64,000 nucleotides of DNA, from NCBI GenBank assembly GCA_905372785.1, contig CAJPQG010000002.1:1-64000 (forward strand), read 5' to 3'. Below the pieces are notes generated by a model. The model was given only the letters and a program-made list of their open reading frames with translations, had not been told where the DNA came from and ran no database searches. The translations under genes were made by a program, and so were the position numbers. The stretch is from Candidatus Saccharimonadota bacterium (lineage in GTDB: Bacteria > Patescibacteriota > Saccharimonadia > Saccharimonadales > Saccharimonadaceae). Shown here piece by piece: positions 1 to 7,400 of the stretch (positions within the stretch are counted from its first letter, which is position 1; each line of letters begins with the position of its first letter).

Positions 1-81
1 ACACAGCAAAATCGCCAGCAAAATCAGCGTTTTGAGTTTTTTCCTGGTGATATAGAGCCAGGCACGTTGCACAAATGACAT
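1..81 (-). CDS. ABC transporter permease (FtsX/MacB-like), N-terminus only
   Basis: Only the first 27 codons lie in the window; the rest continues beyond base 1. The visible residues start MSFVQRAWLYITRKK and run into a hydrophobic stretch (LILLAILLC). This is the usual start of FtsX-like ABC permeases: a short cytoplasmic helix rich in Arg/Lys, then the first membrane segment. An AGGAGAT ribosome-binding site sits 2 nt or so before the ATG at 79-81. The family assignment rests on 27 residues and is provisional; any short membrane protein could look similar. Confidence 0.5.
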   Translation of the reverse strand, partial: MSFVQRAWLYITRKKLKTLILLAILLC

Positions 82-149
82 AGATCTCCTTTCTTGATTC
101 TATGCCAGTGTAGCAAGGGTGTGTGAAGGGAATGTGAAATGGGCGGAGA

Positions 150-363
150 TTATTTGGTTATTTTTTTCTCAAGCTCAGAAATTCGCTTCTTTAAATCATC
201 CAGTTTGGCGCGGAGTTCGCTGGTACTTGCTGCGGGGCTGCTTGATTCTGCCTTTTTAGCTTTAGAGTCTTTTTTCTTTCTGAGCTTTCTGTTCCTTGCC
301 AGCTTTTATGGCAATATGCATAGAGATAGCGCTACTTGATACTACGATAATAATACCTATCAT
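150..363 (-). pseudogene. Frameshifted small membrane/coiled-coil protein
   Basis: From the ATG at 361-363 the minus strand encodes a hydrophobic segment (MIGIIIVVSSSAISMHIAI) and a Lys/Glu-rich stretch, then hits a stop just after an A6 run (270-275). Removing one A joins it to a second open stretch that ends at 150-152 with a charged heptad-like tail (SELRAKLDDLKKRISELEKK). The restored product is about 70 aa: one N-terminal membrane helix plus a C-terminal coiled coil, a common layout for small envelope proteins. No homologue is recognised. The break may be real decay, slippage at the A6 run, or a sequence error. Confidence 0.45.
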
Positions 364-426
364 AGATACTATGTCTAGGGGCTTGATATTTATACATATT
401 CCTTTGTTTATGATTTATTGTTAGGT

Positions 427-924
427 TTATTTATCCACCAGCACGTCCTGGGCAAAGTTCTTCACTGCATCAAACGTATCATACTCATGCAGTAGTTCGT
501 TTTTCGCCACCCATTGGACATTATAGACTTCCCTAGTTTGGGCGGTCAGCTCCGCATCGTCATCAGCCTCTAGCAGAAATACCATGTCCAGATGGATATG
601 CTCGACATCCTTTTTACTCTCGGGGATAATTTGGTACATCAAGGCATACGGACGCGGAATTTGAGCTTCTGTGATATTCTTCAGTCGCAAATCATGTTCG
701 TCTTCCATAACTGGCGCAGCGTTTACGCCTGTCTCTTCGTAAACCTCGCGGATAGCTGCTTCGTGCGGCACTTTATTTTCATCAATATGTCCGCCTGGCG
801 GCAGCCACTTACCCAAACCCTTGTGGTGAATAAGTAGCATCTTAGTACGGTCTTTATTGACCGTATAACCGGTCGCTGTAAAGTGCTTTTTATGGTTTTT
901 CGTGGTTTGGAAGATAGGTTGCAT
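427..924 (-). CDS. NUDIX hydrolase
   Basis: 165 aa NUDIX-fold pyrophosphohydrolase that would cleave a nucleoside diphosphate linked to another moiety. The Nudix box is complete at about residues 44-66 (GGHIDEN...REVYEETG), with the metal-binding Glu residues of REVYEE present. The N-terminal strand (HFTATGYTV) and the KWLPPGG entry to the box are typical of MutT/8-oxo-dGTPase-like members, but substrate cannot be read from sequence. A good ribosome-binding site (AAGGAG) precedes the ATG. It lies just downstream of an aminotransferase remnant and near HAM1 and ASCH genes, so a nucleotide-sanitising role fits the context. Confidence 0.85.
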   Translation of the reverse strand: MQPIFQTTKNHKKHFTATGYTVNKDRTKMLLIHHKGLGKWLPPGGHIDENKVPHEAAIREVYEETGVNAAPVMEDEHDLRLKNITEAQIPRPYALMYQIIPESKKDVEHIHLDMVFLLEADDDAELTAQTREVYNVQWVAKNELLHEYDTFDAVKNFAQDVLVDK

Positions 925-933
925 AACACTCCT

Positions 934-1260
934 TTACAATGTAATATTCTTTACAGTTTCAATAATCTTCTTAATATCAGCTTCCCTTAACCCTTCGTGC
1001 GTAGGCAACGTAATTATTCTATGTAGCAATCTTTCTGTATTTGGACAGCTAGAGGCAAAGTTACTAAAAATAGGCATACGATAAAGTGGTTTAATCTTAA
1101 ATCGATAGCTATCAGAGACAATACCATTCTCAAACAACTCCTTGCCCACTCTGTTGTTATACATGCGTAATTTATGGCTATAGCTAGTTAAATTGGTGCA
1201 AACACAAACCGTAACCACTACTAAAGCGCGAGATATTCCGCTTCGCGCCTCATAGGCCAC
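934..1260 (-). pseudogene. DegT/DnrJ/EryC1/StrS aminotransferase remnant (C-terminal part)
   Basis: The last ~90 residues match the C-terminal end of sugar aminotransferases of the DegT/DnrJ/EryC1/StrS family. They contain a helix and 'ENGI' turn, a 'KPLYRMPIF' strand, the 'NTERLLHRIITLPTHEGL' segment and the terminal 'DIKKIIETVKNI' helix. These families are normally about 370-400 aa and need an N-terminal PLP-lysine domain, which is absent here and is not found upstream. The first ~13 residues of this reading frame are probably not protein coding. I read it as the tail of a deleted gene, likely once part of nucleotide-sugar or surface polysaccharide synthesis. Confidence 0.65.
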
Positions 1261-1304
1261 TCATTACTTTTGGGCGGTTTATGTTCCTTTGGTATCGGGG
1301 CGTT

Positions 1305-1892
1305 TTATATTGCCGCCAAATAATCTCTCAGCATCACAAATCCATCAACCGCCTCAATTGCCGCCAAATACTCTTTCCACTCCTCGTCATTCAGCTCTGC
1401 CAAGCTGCGACCAGGAAAGCTCGGGTGTCCATAAATATATAACAATTCCGTCCAGCCATGGAGATTATCGCCGCGCGGCTCATCAATGATAAACCCCTCT
1501 TCATCGGCCACGAAAATATGGTCTTTTTCATTGTCAAAATAGCCAACCGCGAAAGAAAAGATAGCTCTACGATCAGTTTCACCTTGCATTAACTTGATGA
1601 TGCCGGGATAGCTAAAACTATCCAGTAACAATTTGACAAACGGCCCTGGAAATCCTTTCAGTGCTGGAATGAAAAAGCCGCGATCATCAACGATCAGGCG
1701 CTTGTTTGGAAAAGCTTTCTTAGCTTGCGCCAGTTTACTCTTGGCAATCGTTTGAATATCCAGCCCCCGCCCCTCGTCAAAATCATAGTCGAGCTGATGT
1801 AGATCAATACCGAGCGGCTGGAGGAGTTTCTGAAGGCTGGTGAACTTGCGCTGGTTGGAGGTGATGAAGTGAATCGTTTTACTCTTTGCCAT
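1305..1892 (-). CDS. HAM1/RdgB-family non-canonical purine NTP pyrophosphatase
   Basis: 195 aa protein of the Maf/HAM1 fold that hydrolyses ITP, dITP or XTP to the monophosphate and pyrophosphate, keeping deaminated purines out of nucleic acids. The N-terminal FITSNQRKF matches the family's substrate-binding T/S-x-N-x-x-K loop. VDDRGFFIPALKGFPGPF matches the conserved acidic-aromatic loop followed by GFPGP. Length is normal for the family. The C-terminal half departs from E. coli RdgB and looks more like archaeal or divergent members. Its start overlaps the end of the upstream 83-aa gene by 14 nt, so the two should be translationally coupled. Confidence 0.8.
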   Translation of the reverse strand: MAKSKTIHFITSNQRKFTSLQKLLQPLGIDLHQLDYDFDEGRGLDIQTIAKSKLAQAKKAFPNKRLIVDDRGFFIPALKGFPGPFVKLLLDSFSYPGIIKLMQGETDRRAIFSFAVGYFDNEKDHIFVADEEGFIIDEPRGDNLHGWTELLYIYGHPSFPGRSLAELNDEEWKEYLAAIEAVDGFVMLRDYLAAI

Positions 1893-2130
1893 GAATAATC
1901 CTTTCTATTAATGCTACAAAGTTTACCTTGTCTATTTCTAGCTTGCCAGATGGATCAAACGAGAAATCTGCCATAAATCCATCATCTACCATGGTAGCGT
2001 CAATAGCAATCCTGGACATGTCGCGTATAATATTTCTTTGACTCAATCTTTCTGCCGAAGTAGCTGGCGCGGTTTTGACATAGCTTGGATAGGACAGTTT
2101 TGTCACATCATCAAGATAATATAAATTCAA
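1879..2130 (-). CDS. Uncharacterised 83-aa protein between ASCH and HAM1 genes
   Basis: Small soluble acidic protein, no membrane segment or signal peptide and no family that I recognise. It overlaps the ASCH gene upstream by 20 nt and the HAM1 gene downstream by 14 nt, which supports it as a genuine member of a three-gene operon. Residues 35-83 look folded (IAIDATMVDDGFMADFSFD, then a helix ending IERIIHGKE). The position suggests a role with its neighbours in nucleotide or RNA metabolism, but nothing in the sequence shows a catalytic motif. Confidence 0.6.
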   Translation of the reverse strand: MNLYYLDDVTKLSYPSYVKTAPATSAERLSQRNIIRDMSRIAIDATMVDDGFMADFSFDPSGKLEIDKVNFVALIERIIHGKE

Positions 2131-2449
2131 TCCCTACTACACCATGTAATTGTTGGTCTTCAATAGAATAAAACTCACTAATCTGGATCTCCAGCCATTC
2201 AACACTCTCACCACCAAATTTCCGCGGATCATTATGCGAAAATAGATCATGAAAGGTTGCGTAGCGCAGCAAACCAACCACTTTAACAGCAGTAGTTTGA
2301 CTAGGGTTATCTCTATTAGTAAAAACAATCTCGTCGCCAAGCTGTATCTTCTGGCGCTTTTCATCGTATAGTCGTGATTCGATGGTTTTATTGCCAGAGG
2401 TAATAGCATTAAAGGGCTCAGTGGCTAATTTTAATTGATGCGTAGTCAT
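2111..2449 (-). CDS. ASCH-domain protein
   Basis: 112 aa, essentially one ASCH domain, the PUA-like beta-barrel fold associated with RNA binding or small ribonucleoside processing. The diagnostic start is present: 'KLATEPFNAITSGNKTIE' (short strand, 'F..I.sG.KtiE..l'), followed by 'KIQLGDEIVFTN', the conserved G-D turn before a strand. It is the first gene of a three-gene overlapping unit with the 83-aa gene and HAM1. A TACAAT -10 element lies 8 nt before the ATG with no ribosome-binding site, so its mRNA is probably leaderless. Confidence 0.8.
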   Translation of the reverse strand: MTTHQLKLATEPFNAITSGNKTIESRLYDEKRQKIQLGDEIVFTNRDNPSQTTAVKVVGLLRYATFHDLFSHNDPRKFGGESVEWLEIQISEFYSIEDQQLHGVVGIEFILS

Positions 2450-2457
2450 AATAGGTT

Positions 2458-2463
2458 ATTGTA
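2458..2463 (-). promoter_or_regulatory. -10 box (TACAAT) of the ASCH/83-aa/HAM1 unit
   Basis: TACAAT ends 8 nt before the ATG of the ASCH gene, which puts the expected transcription start at or within 1-2 nt of the start codon. There is no purine-rich ribosome-binding site in the gap. No clear -35 box. Confidence 0.5.
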
Positions 2464-2555
2464 TCAGAACACGTAACACTACCTGTCTAGAGCGGGTGCA
2501 GGTCATACCGTGTTACATCTTAGGCTCTTCAAAAAGATTGAAGTTCTCATACGTT

Positions 2556-2758
2556 TTATGAGTAAGCTGTCAGAATCAGCTTCTCGTCCACATACTCTCT
2601 TAAAAATACTGCTATATACCTGCAGCCCTGCTTTTTCGTTCCCTTCGGTAGCCACGTTTCGTCCTTGCCAATTACCTGTAGAATACCGATGTAATCGTCA
2701 GGGTAAAAAGCCAATCAGCAATTTTATTGCCACTAAGATGAATCGTTCGTACAGTCAA
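2556..2758 (-). pseudogene. Frameshifted small gene of unknown function
   Basis: One minus-strand frame gives a plausible protein start (TVRTIHLSGNKIADWLF) and the next frame carries straight on (YPDDYIGILQVIGKDETWLP... ending LILTAYS) after an A5 run on the plus strand at 2705-2709. Adding one base there joins them into about 67 aa. Both halves have protein-like composition and no stops. It follows the Abi-C-like gene directly. I do not recognise the family. The proposed start is a TTG and is uncertain; the break could be genuine decay or a sequence error. Confidence 0.4.
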
Positions 2759-2774
2759 ATTACAACACAATTTG

Positions 2775-3584
2775 TCAACTGCGTTGTTTGTTTTTTGTAG
2801 CCTTGTCGTTATATGTATCCCACACAAAATTGACAATAGCGATAGAAGAAGCTACGACAAGCCGGGCATACCTTTGCGGAAGTTGGCGCGCACCTTTGCT
2901 ACTCCCATGACCAGTGCCATGTCGGTTTCTAAGCTCAGCTATGCCCTGCACAATCTGATTAAAGCTGCTCAAAATTCTCTTTACATTATTATCCTTTTTT
3001 GCATTGCTATTGGTATTCGCATCTATATCTAGCTTCACAAAAACTTTCTTCTGTAATTGCAATATGTCATCGTTTTTATATTCAATATCGTATCTTTCCA
3101 AAATAAACTTAAAGCAATTCTCTAGTAAATTCTTGGCTTTGCTTATCGCATCATTTGGAGATTCTTTAATGCAAGAAACCATCCGCTCTATCTCTTGAGA
3201 GATATATTCATCATTAAAGTGCTCATGAGCATCTTTAACGCCATATACTAGCGTCTTACCATTCCGTAGGATTGCCAGTTTATGCTGCAATCGCTCAGCC
3301 AATTCATCTTTCGGGTCACTCCTGTGGTAGTCATCTTTTGGAAGACTATTATAGTAGCTAAGAAGCCTCCCTATAAGCTTTGGTCCTTTTTGAGGTTCAT
3401 CGTTTAAAAACCTCATCAACGACTCACCCTTACTCTCTCCATACCTATCCTTCACAGACTCATCAACGCAAGATTCAGTTATCTGCTTAAACCTACTGTT
3501 ATTTAAGTTCATCACGTATCCTTTATTTATAAAAAGATGTTCGGCTATATCACAAATCTCGTTATATATTTCGTTATTACTCAC
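2775..3584 (-). CDS. Abortive-infection-like protein (Abi-C type C-terminal domain)
   Basis: 269 aa, soluble. The C-terminal ~110 residues carry the features of the Abi_C domain found in abortive-infection proteins: a helix with 'AISKAKNLLENCFKFIL', a second helical region, and the signature 'ELRNRHGTGHG', followed by a hydrophobic helix (ARLVVASSIAIVNFVWDTY). The N-terminal part is helical and unlike anything I can name. Translation starts at GTG with a strong site (AAAGGGGG) about 7 nt upstream. It shares the Abi_C layout with the gene at 18525-19316 inside the restriction operon, but here it stands alone. A phage-defence role is inferred from the family. Confidence 0.65.
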   Translation of the reverse strand: MSNNEIYNEICDIAEHLFINKGYVMNLNNSRFKQITESCVDESVKDRYGESKGESLMRFLNDEPQKGPKLIGRLLSYYNSLPKDDYHRSDPKDELAERLQHKLAILRNGKTLVYGVKDAHEHFNDEYISQEIERMVSCIKESPNDAISKAKNLLENCFKFILERYDIEYKNDDILQLQKKVFVKLDIDANTNSNAKKDNNVKRILSSFNQIVQGIAELRNRHGTGHGSSKGARQLPQRYARLVVASSIAIVNFVWDTYNDKATKNKQRS

Positions 3585-3608
3585 GGTACTTCCCCCTTTA
3601 TTATTTAG

Positions 3609-4994
3609 TTATTCAAACCTCACCACAAACCGCATACCCTGCCCGTGTGGTGCAAAGCTGTAGTCCAAGCCTTTAACGTCGAGCAGCATTTTTACCGTGT
3701 AGAGGCCAATGCCGCTGCTATCGGCATGTTGCTTTGTGCTACCAGACGTGCGATAAAACGGATCAAAGACGTGCTGGAGTTGCTGTTTGGTGAGCGGTTT
3801 GCAGGCGTTTTCGATAGCCAGCTCATTCTGGTTGCAAGTAATTTTTATCACGCTCCTGGCATCGCCGTGGCGCACTGCATTTGACACCAGGTTCGAGATG
3901 ACGTGGCGCATCATATCGCGGTTCGCACGAATGGTCGTCGGACGTGCGTCAACCGCGAAAGTCATGCCGCGCGTTTTTGCCAGCAGTGTGTAATCATCAA
4001 CCACCTCAGCAAGTAGCTTATCAACCCGCAGCCGCTTCTCTTGGCGCAAAGCCTGCTCGGCGACGTTGCCAGAGCGCAAGACATCATTCACCATCGCCGC
4101 CACGCGGTCAACCTGCGCCACCGACTCCGCCAGATACTGATCGCGATTTTTATACTCGCCGATGTTCAGCTGCATATTTTCGAGCATAATCCGGAGGGCT
4201 GCTAGTGGCGTTTTTAGCTCATGCGAAGCCGCGCGCAGGAAGGCAATTTTTTCCTTTTCTAACTGGGTGATCCGTTTATTTTCACGCTCCAGCGAGCGAA
4301 TTGTTTGCCACAGATTTTGATAGAGATCATTAATATTTCGCCCCAGCACGCCGATTTCATCACTGCTCCGTACCGGGTAGCGCGCGTTCTTTTCAAGCCG
4401 CTGCATGGTCGTCGTCACGGCCGCCATCTGGCGAATAGGCCGCGTCACAAAACGGCTGTAGATGTAGGAAAACACGAGCGCCACCAACAGCGAGCCGAGC
4501 ATGGTGTATGGCAATATCTGCAAAGTGGCAAGCTTGGCTTGAGTAACAGGTGCCACGTCGGCCAGTAGCTTGACCGCGATCGTTTGACCTTGACTATTCG
4601 CCACACTCCCCTGCTGCAAAATCACCGAGCGCGGATCAACCGTTTGCCCATCAGCGATTTTCACCACACTAGTATCAACCGGCCTGCCACTATCGGTCAC
4701 GATGGTGATAGACTCAAAGCCCTGAAAATACTGATCGCGGCCGTCAATCGTCAGCGTGATATTAACATTTTTCACTTGAGCAAACTCCTGGCTGAGACGA
4801 CGCATTTCCTCAGTCGATTTGCCGCGTAGTTCAGTCACGAGCGCCGCCAGATTGCCGACTGCTTCGCGCTCTTTTTGCTGCAGATAAAAGTGCGGCATCA
4901 AGGTATAAACCAGCGCGTGCACCAGGATGATCAACGCCGCAAACAGGCCGATCGATACCAAAAATGTTTTGGGGAATAATTTAAGATTCTTCAT
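3609..4994 (-). CDS. Sensor histidine kinase (HAMP-HisKA-HATPase)
   Basis: 461 aa membrane sensor kinase. Domains in order: membrane segment about 10-32, extracytoplasmic sensor about 33-158, second membrane segment about 160-183, HAMP linker to about 235, a HisKA dimerisation helix pair with the phospho-accepting His at about residue 258 (AASHELKTPLAAL), and a C-terminal HATPase with N-box (HVISNLVSNAVRH) and G-box (SGIGLYTVK). It overlaps the end of its response regulator by 14 nt, so the two are translationally coupled and form a cognate pair. The signal sensed cannot be read from the sequence; the extracellular domain is small. Confidence 0.9.
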   Translation of the reverse strand: MKNLKLFPKTFLVSIGLFAALIILVHALVYTLMPHFYLQQKEREAVGNLAALVTELRGKSTEEMRRLSQEFAQVKNVNITLTIDGRDQYFQGFESITIVTDSGRPVDTSVVKIADGQTVDPRSVILQQGSVANSQGQTIAVKLLADVAPVTQAKLATLQILPYTMLGSLLVALVFSYIYSRFVTRPIRQMAAVTTTMQRLEKNARYPVRSSDEIGVLGRNINDLYQNLWQTIRSLERENKRITQLEKEKIAFLRAASHELKTPLAALRIMLENMQLNIGEYKNRDQYLAESVAQVDRVAAMVNDVLRSGNVAEQALRQEKRLRVDKLLAEVVDDYTLLAKTRGMTFAVDARPTTIRANRDMMRHVISNLVSNAVRHGDARSVIKITCNQNELAIENACKPLTKQQLQHVFDPFYRTSGSTKQHADSSGIGLYTVKMLLDVKGLDYSFAPHGQGMRFVVRFE

Positions 4995-5631
4995 AGCGAT
5001 AGCCCACTCCCTTTACCGTGATGATGCAGTCGAGGTGCAATTTTTTGCGCAGGTTTTTGATGTAGACGTCAATCACCCGGTCGAATGGCACTTCGTCATC
5101 ACGCCACAGCTTATCTATGATAGCTTGCCGGCTCCAGACCATATTGGGATTATCGACAAGCAGTTTGAGCAACTGCACTTCCTTAGGCTTAAGGTGCGCA
5201 TCAACACCATTATAGAACCCTTGATAGGCGGCAAAATCTACCGAGGCCAGACCACGCCGCCATAAGGTTACGGTGGGTTGCTGGCGGCGCAGTAGCGCCT
5301 TGATTCGCTTTTCCAAAATCACCAGCGAAAATGGCTTATTCATATAGTCATCCGCCAGCTCGTCAAAGCTGGTAATTTGCGTTGGCTCATCGTGCAGCGC
5401 TGTTAGCATCAGTACCGGGACGTCGCTCGCTTGGCGAATTTGGTGCAGCACCTCGATCCCGCTCATACCCGGCAGCATAATATCGAGGACAATAGCGTCT
5501 GCCCCAGTAAATTTCTCCAGCGCTTCCTCACCGCTAGCCACCGCCAGCACCGTAAAACCGCGCTGGCGGAGGAACTGTTCCGTACCAACGCGTACTATTG
5601 GCTCATCTTCAGTTAGGAGAATCGTTGCCAC
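4981..5631 (-). CDS. OmpR/PhoB-family response regulator
   Basis: 216 aa two-domain transcription factor. The receiver domain has the acidic pocket (LLTEDE), the phospho-acceptor Asp at about residue 50 (IVLDIMLP), the conserved Thr (LMLTAL) and Lys at about 99 (MNKPF). The C-terminal winged helix carries the usual 'LKPKEVQLLKLLVDNPN...SRQAIIDKLW' recognition region and ends with the 'VKGVGYRYE' hairpin. Start is GTG with a modest TAGG ribosome-binding site. It leads the two-gene operon with the histidine kinase. Targets are unknown; the truncated ABC permease at the window start could be regulated by it but is several genes away. Confidence 0.92.
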   Translation of the reverse strand: MATILLTEDEPIVRVGTEQFLRQRGFTVLAVASGEEALEKFTGADAIVLDIMLPGMSGIEVLHQIRQASDVPVLMLTALHDEPTQITSFDELADDYMNKPFSLVILEKRIKALLRRQQPTVTLWRRGLASVDFAAYQGFYNGVDAHLKPKEVQLLKLLVDNPNMVWSRQAIIDKLWRDDEVPFDRVIDVYIKNLRKKLHLDCIITVKGVGYRYEES

Positions 5632-5666
5632 TACCTAGGCTGCCCCCTCTTTGGCGATCTAAGCCG

Positions 5667-6566
5667 CTACGCTGCGCTACCCGCCTTCACACGGCAGTCA
5701 TTACTACAGTAGCGGCGCTCTGGGTCTTCTGCGCAGGTCTGGCACAGAACAACGAGTTTATTACAGCTTGGTTCGGCGCAGTTTTCAAAGTTGCTGGTTG
5801 ACGCCTGGCAGTGGTGGCAGTGAGCCAGTGTTTTAGCTTTATCACTAAAGGTCATGGTTTTGCGGCCGTCAAATACACGTAGGGCGCCTTCCCATAGGCC
5901 ATCATCGCCATACTTTTCGCCGTATTTGACGATACCGCCATCAATCTGGTACACATCCTTAAAGCCGCGCTTTTTCATCATAGCGCTAATGACTTCGCAG
6001 CGGATACCGCCGGTGCAGTAGCTAATGACCTTCTTGTCTTTAATGTCATCGTACTTATCGCTTTCTAGTTCGGCAATAAAATCACGGCTGGTACGTGTAT
6101 TAGGCACCACGGCATTTTTAAATTTACCAAGCTCGGCTTCGTGCGCGTTACGGCCATCAAAAAAGACAACATCATCGCCGTATTGCTCAATCAGTTTGTG
6201 GACTTCCTCTGGCTTTAGGTGCGTACCACCATCAATCACACCGTGTTCGTCCACGTCAAATTCATCATCACTATTCTTAAAGCCCACCAGTTCGCGGCGG
6301 TGCTTAACGCTCATACGCGGGAAATTATCACGGCTGCCATCACTCCATTTCCACACAATATCTTTAAAGCCAGCGAACTTTTTGGTCTCTTTGATATATT
6401 TCTTCAGCGCGTCGATATCACCACCAACCGTACCATTTAGCCCATGCCTACTCACCAGAATACGGCCGCGCAGCCCAAGGCTGTCGCACAGTACCTTTTG
6501 CCATAGCTTAATGGCTTCTGGGTCTTTGATCGGTGTAAATTTATAGTAGAGTAGAATCTTTTGCAT
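5667..6566 (-). CDS. trhO: tRNA uridine(34) hydroxylase TrhO (rhodanese family)
   Basis: 299 aa, UPF0176/YceA family, which installs the 5-hydroxyl of ho5U at wobble position 34 of tRNA. It has an N-terminal ferredoxin-like domain (KILLYYKFTPIKDP... SRHGLNGTVGG), a rhodanese domain with the active Cys at about residue 184 (SYCTGGIRCE), and a Cys-rich C-terminus (CHHCQ, CAEPSC, CQTC, CSNDC) as in longer family members. I chose the ATG at 6564-6566 rather than one 6 codons upstream, because homologues start MQKILLYYKF and a TATAAT box lies 6 nt before it, inside the longer reading frame's start. Confidence 0.9.
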   Translation of the reverse strand: MQKILLYYKFTPIKDPEAIKLWQKVLCDSLGLRGRILVSRHGLNGTVGGDIDALKKYIKETKKFAGFKDIVWKWSDGSRDNFPRMSVKHRRELVGFKNSDDEFDVDEHGVIDGGTHLKPEEVHKLIEQYGDDVVFFDGRNAHEAELGKFKNAVVPNTRTSRDFIAELESDKYDDIKDKKVISYCTGGIRCEVISAMMKKRGFKDVYQIDGGIVKYGEKYGDDGLWEGALRVFDGRKTMTFSDKAKTLAHCHHCQASTSNFENCAEPSCNKLVVLCQTCAEDPERRYCSNDCRVKAGSAA

Positions 6567-6572
6567 ACCTCT

Positions 6573-6578
6573 ATTATA
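6573..6578 (-). promoter_or_regulatory. -10 box (TATAAT) of trhO
   Basis: Consensus TATAAT separated by AGAGGT from the trhO ATG. Transcription is expected to start at the start codon. A weak -35 (TTGGCC) lies 16 nt upstream. It is back to back with the dedA promoter. Confidence 0.6.
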
Positions 6579-6630
6579 CGACACTTACATATCAGGCCAA
6601 AATTAACTAGGTTTTTGCAAATACTACTGT

Positions 6631-6636
6631 TATAAT
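6631..6636 (+). promoter_or_regulatory. -10 box (TATAAT) of dedA
   Basis: Consensus TATAAT 8 nt before the ATG of the DedA gene, with no ribosome-binding site between. It forms a compact divergent promoter region with trhO. Confidence 0.6.
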
Positions 6637-6644
6637 GAATCCAT

Positions 6645-7325
6645 ATGGAAGCCCTTACTCACATTATTACTAGCGTCGGATTTATTGCGGTGCTCATCGT
6701 TATCTACGCCGAATCAGGTTTACTGATCGGTTTCTTGTTGCCAGGCGACAGCCTACTTTTTACAGCCGGCTACCTTGTATTACTTGGCAATGGCGCATTT
6801 GCAATCAATATTCACCTATTCGTGCTGCTGCTTTGGATTGCTGCCGTGCTCGGAGACAACACTGGCTACCTATTCGGTAAACGCGTTGGCCGCAAGTTGT
6901 TCCAGCGCAAGAATTCTCGCTTCTTCAAGCAAGAATATCTCGTTCGTGCCGAAGCATTCTTTAAAAAGCATGGCCCAATCGCCATCGTCCTGGCTCGATT
7001 CGTGCCAGTCGTGCGTACCTTCACCCCTATTGTGGCTGGTAGCGGCAAGATGCATTACCGCACCTTTTTTACCTACAATATAATCGGCGGGTTCCTGTGG
7101 GTTGCACTATTCACCTACGCTGGCTACCTGATTGGTGAAAAATTGCAAAGCATGGGTATCAACGTTGAACTCGTCGCGCTTGGTGTCATTGCATTATCTC
7201 TAGCACCAATTGCACTTCACTTCTTGCTGAGCAAGCGCAAACGTAAAGCGCTATTACGTTCTATCAAGCAAAAGATTTTGGCTATCACACAGCCGAGCGA
7301 TCACGAGCCAAAAACCCACAAATAA
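6645..7325 (+). CDS. DedA/SNARE-associated family membrane protein
   Basis: 226 aa integral membrane protein of the DedA (VTT domain) family, linked in other bacteria to undecaprenyl-phosphate or phospholipid flipping and proton-motive-force maintenance. The conserved re-entrant motif 'AESGLLIGFLLPGDSLLFTAG' is at about 22-43. The second conserved block 'RFVPVVRTFTPIVAGSGKMHYRTFFTYNIIGG' is at about 115-147. The tail is Lys/Arg-rich. Length is normal. It stands alone on the plus strand between trhO and uvrA with its own promoter and a terminator hairpin. Confidence 0.92.
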   Translation: MEALTHIITSVGFIAVLIVIYAESGLLIGFLLPGDSLLFTAGYLVLLGNGAFAINIHLFVLLLWIAAVLGDNTGYLFGKRVGRKLFQRKNSRFFKQEYLVRAEAFFKKHGPIAIVLARFVPVVRTFTPIVAGSGKMHYRTFFTYNIIGGFLWVALFTYAGYLIGEKLQSMGINVELVALGVIALSLAPIALHFLLSKRKRKALLRSIKQKILAITQPSDHEPKTHK

Positions 7326-7350
7326 AGCCCATACCACAACCATACAATTG

Positions 7351-7372
7351 CACCCTAGTCAACGCTAGGGTG
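7351..7372. terminator. Hairpin between the convergent dedA and uvrA genes
   Basis: Perfect 8-bp stem CACCCTAG/CTAGGGTG with a 6-nt loop, followed by a T-rich stretch on the plus strand. The genes on both sides run towards it, so it may serve both. Confidence 0.6.
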
Positions 7373-7400
7373 TATGTTTCATAGGAGCCTGCCACCATTG

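Noticed and set aside
2510..2800. 96-aa plus-strand frame opposite the small frameshifted gene
   Set aside because: The minus strand gives a better protein-like sequence in two frames, and the plus frame has no ribosome-binding site or family match.
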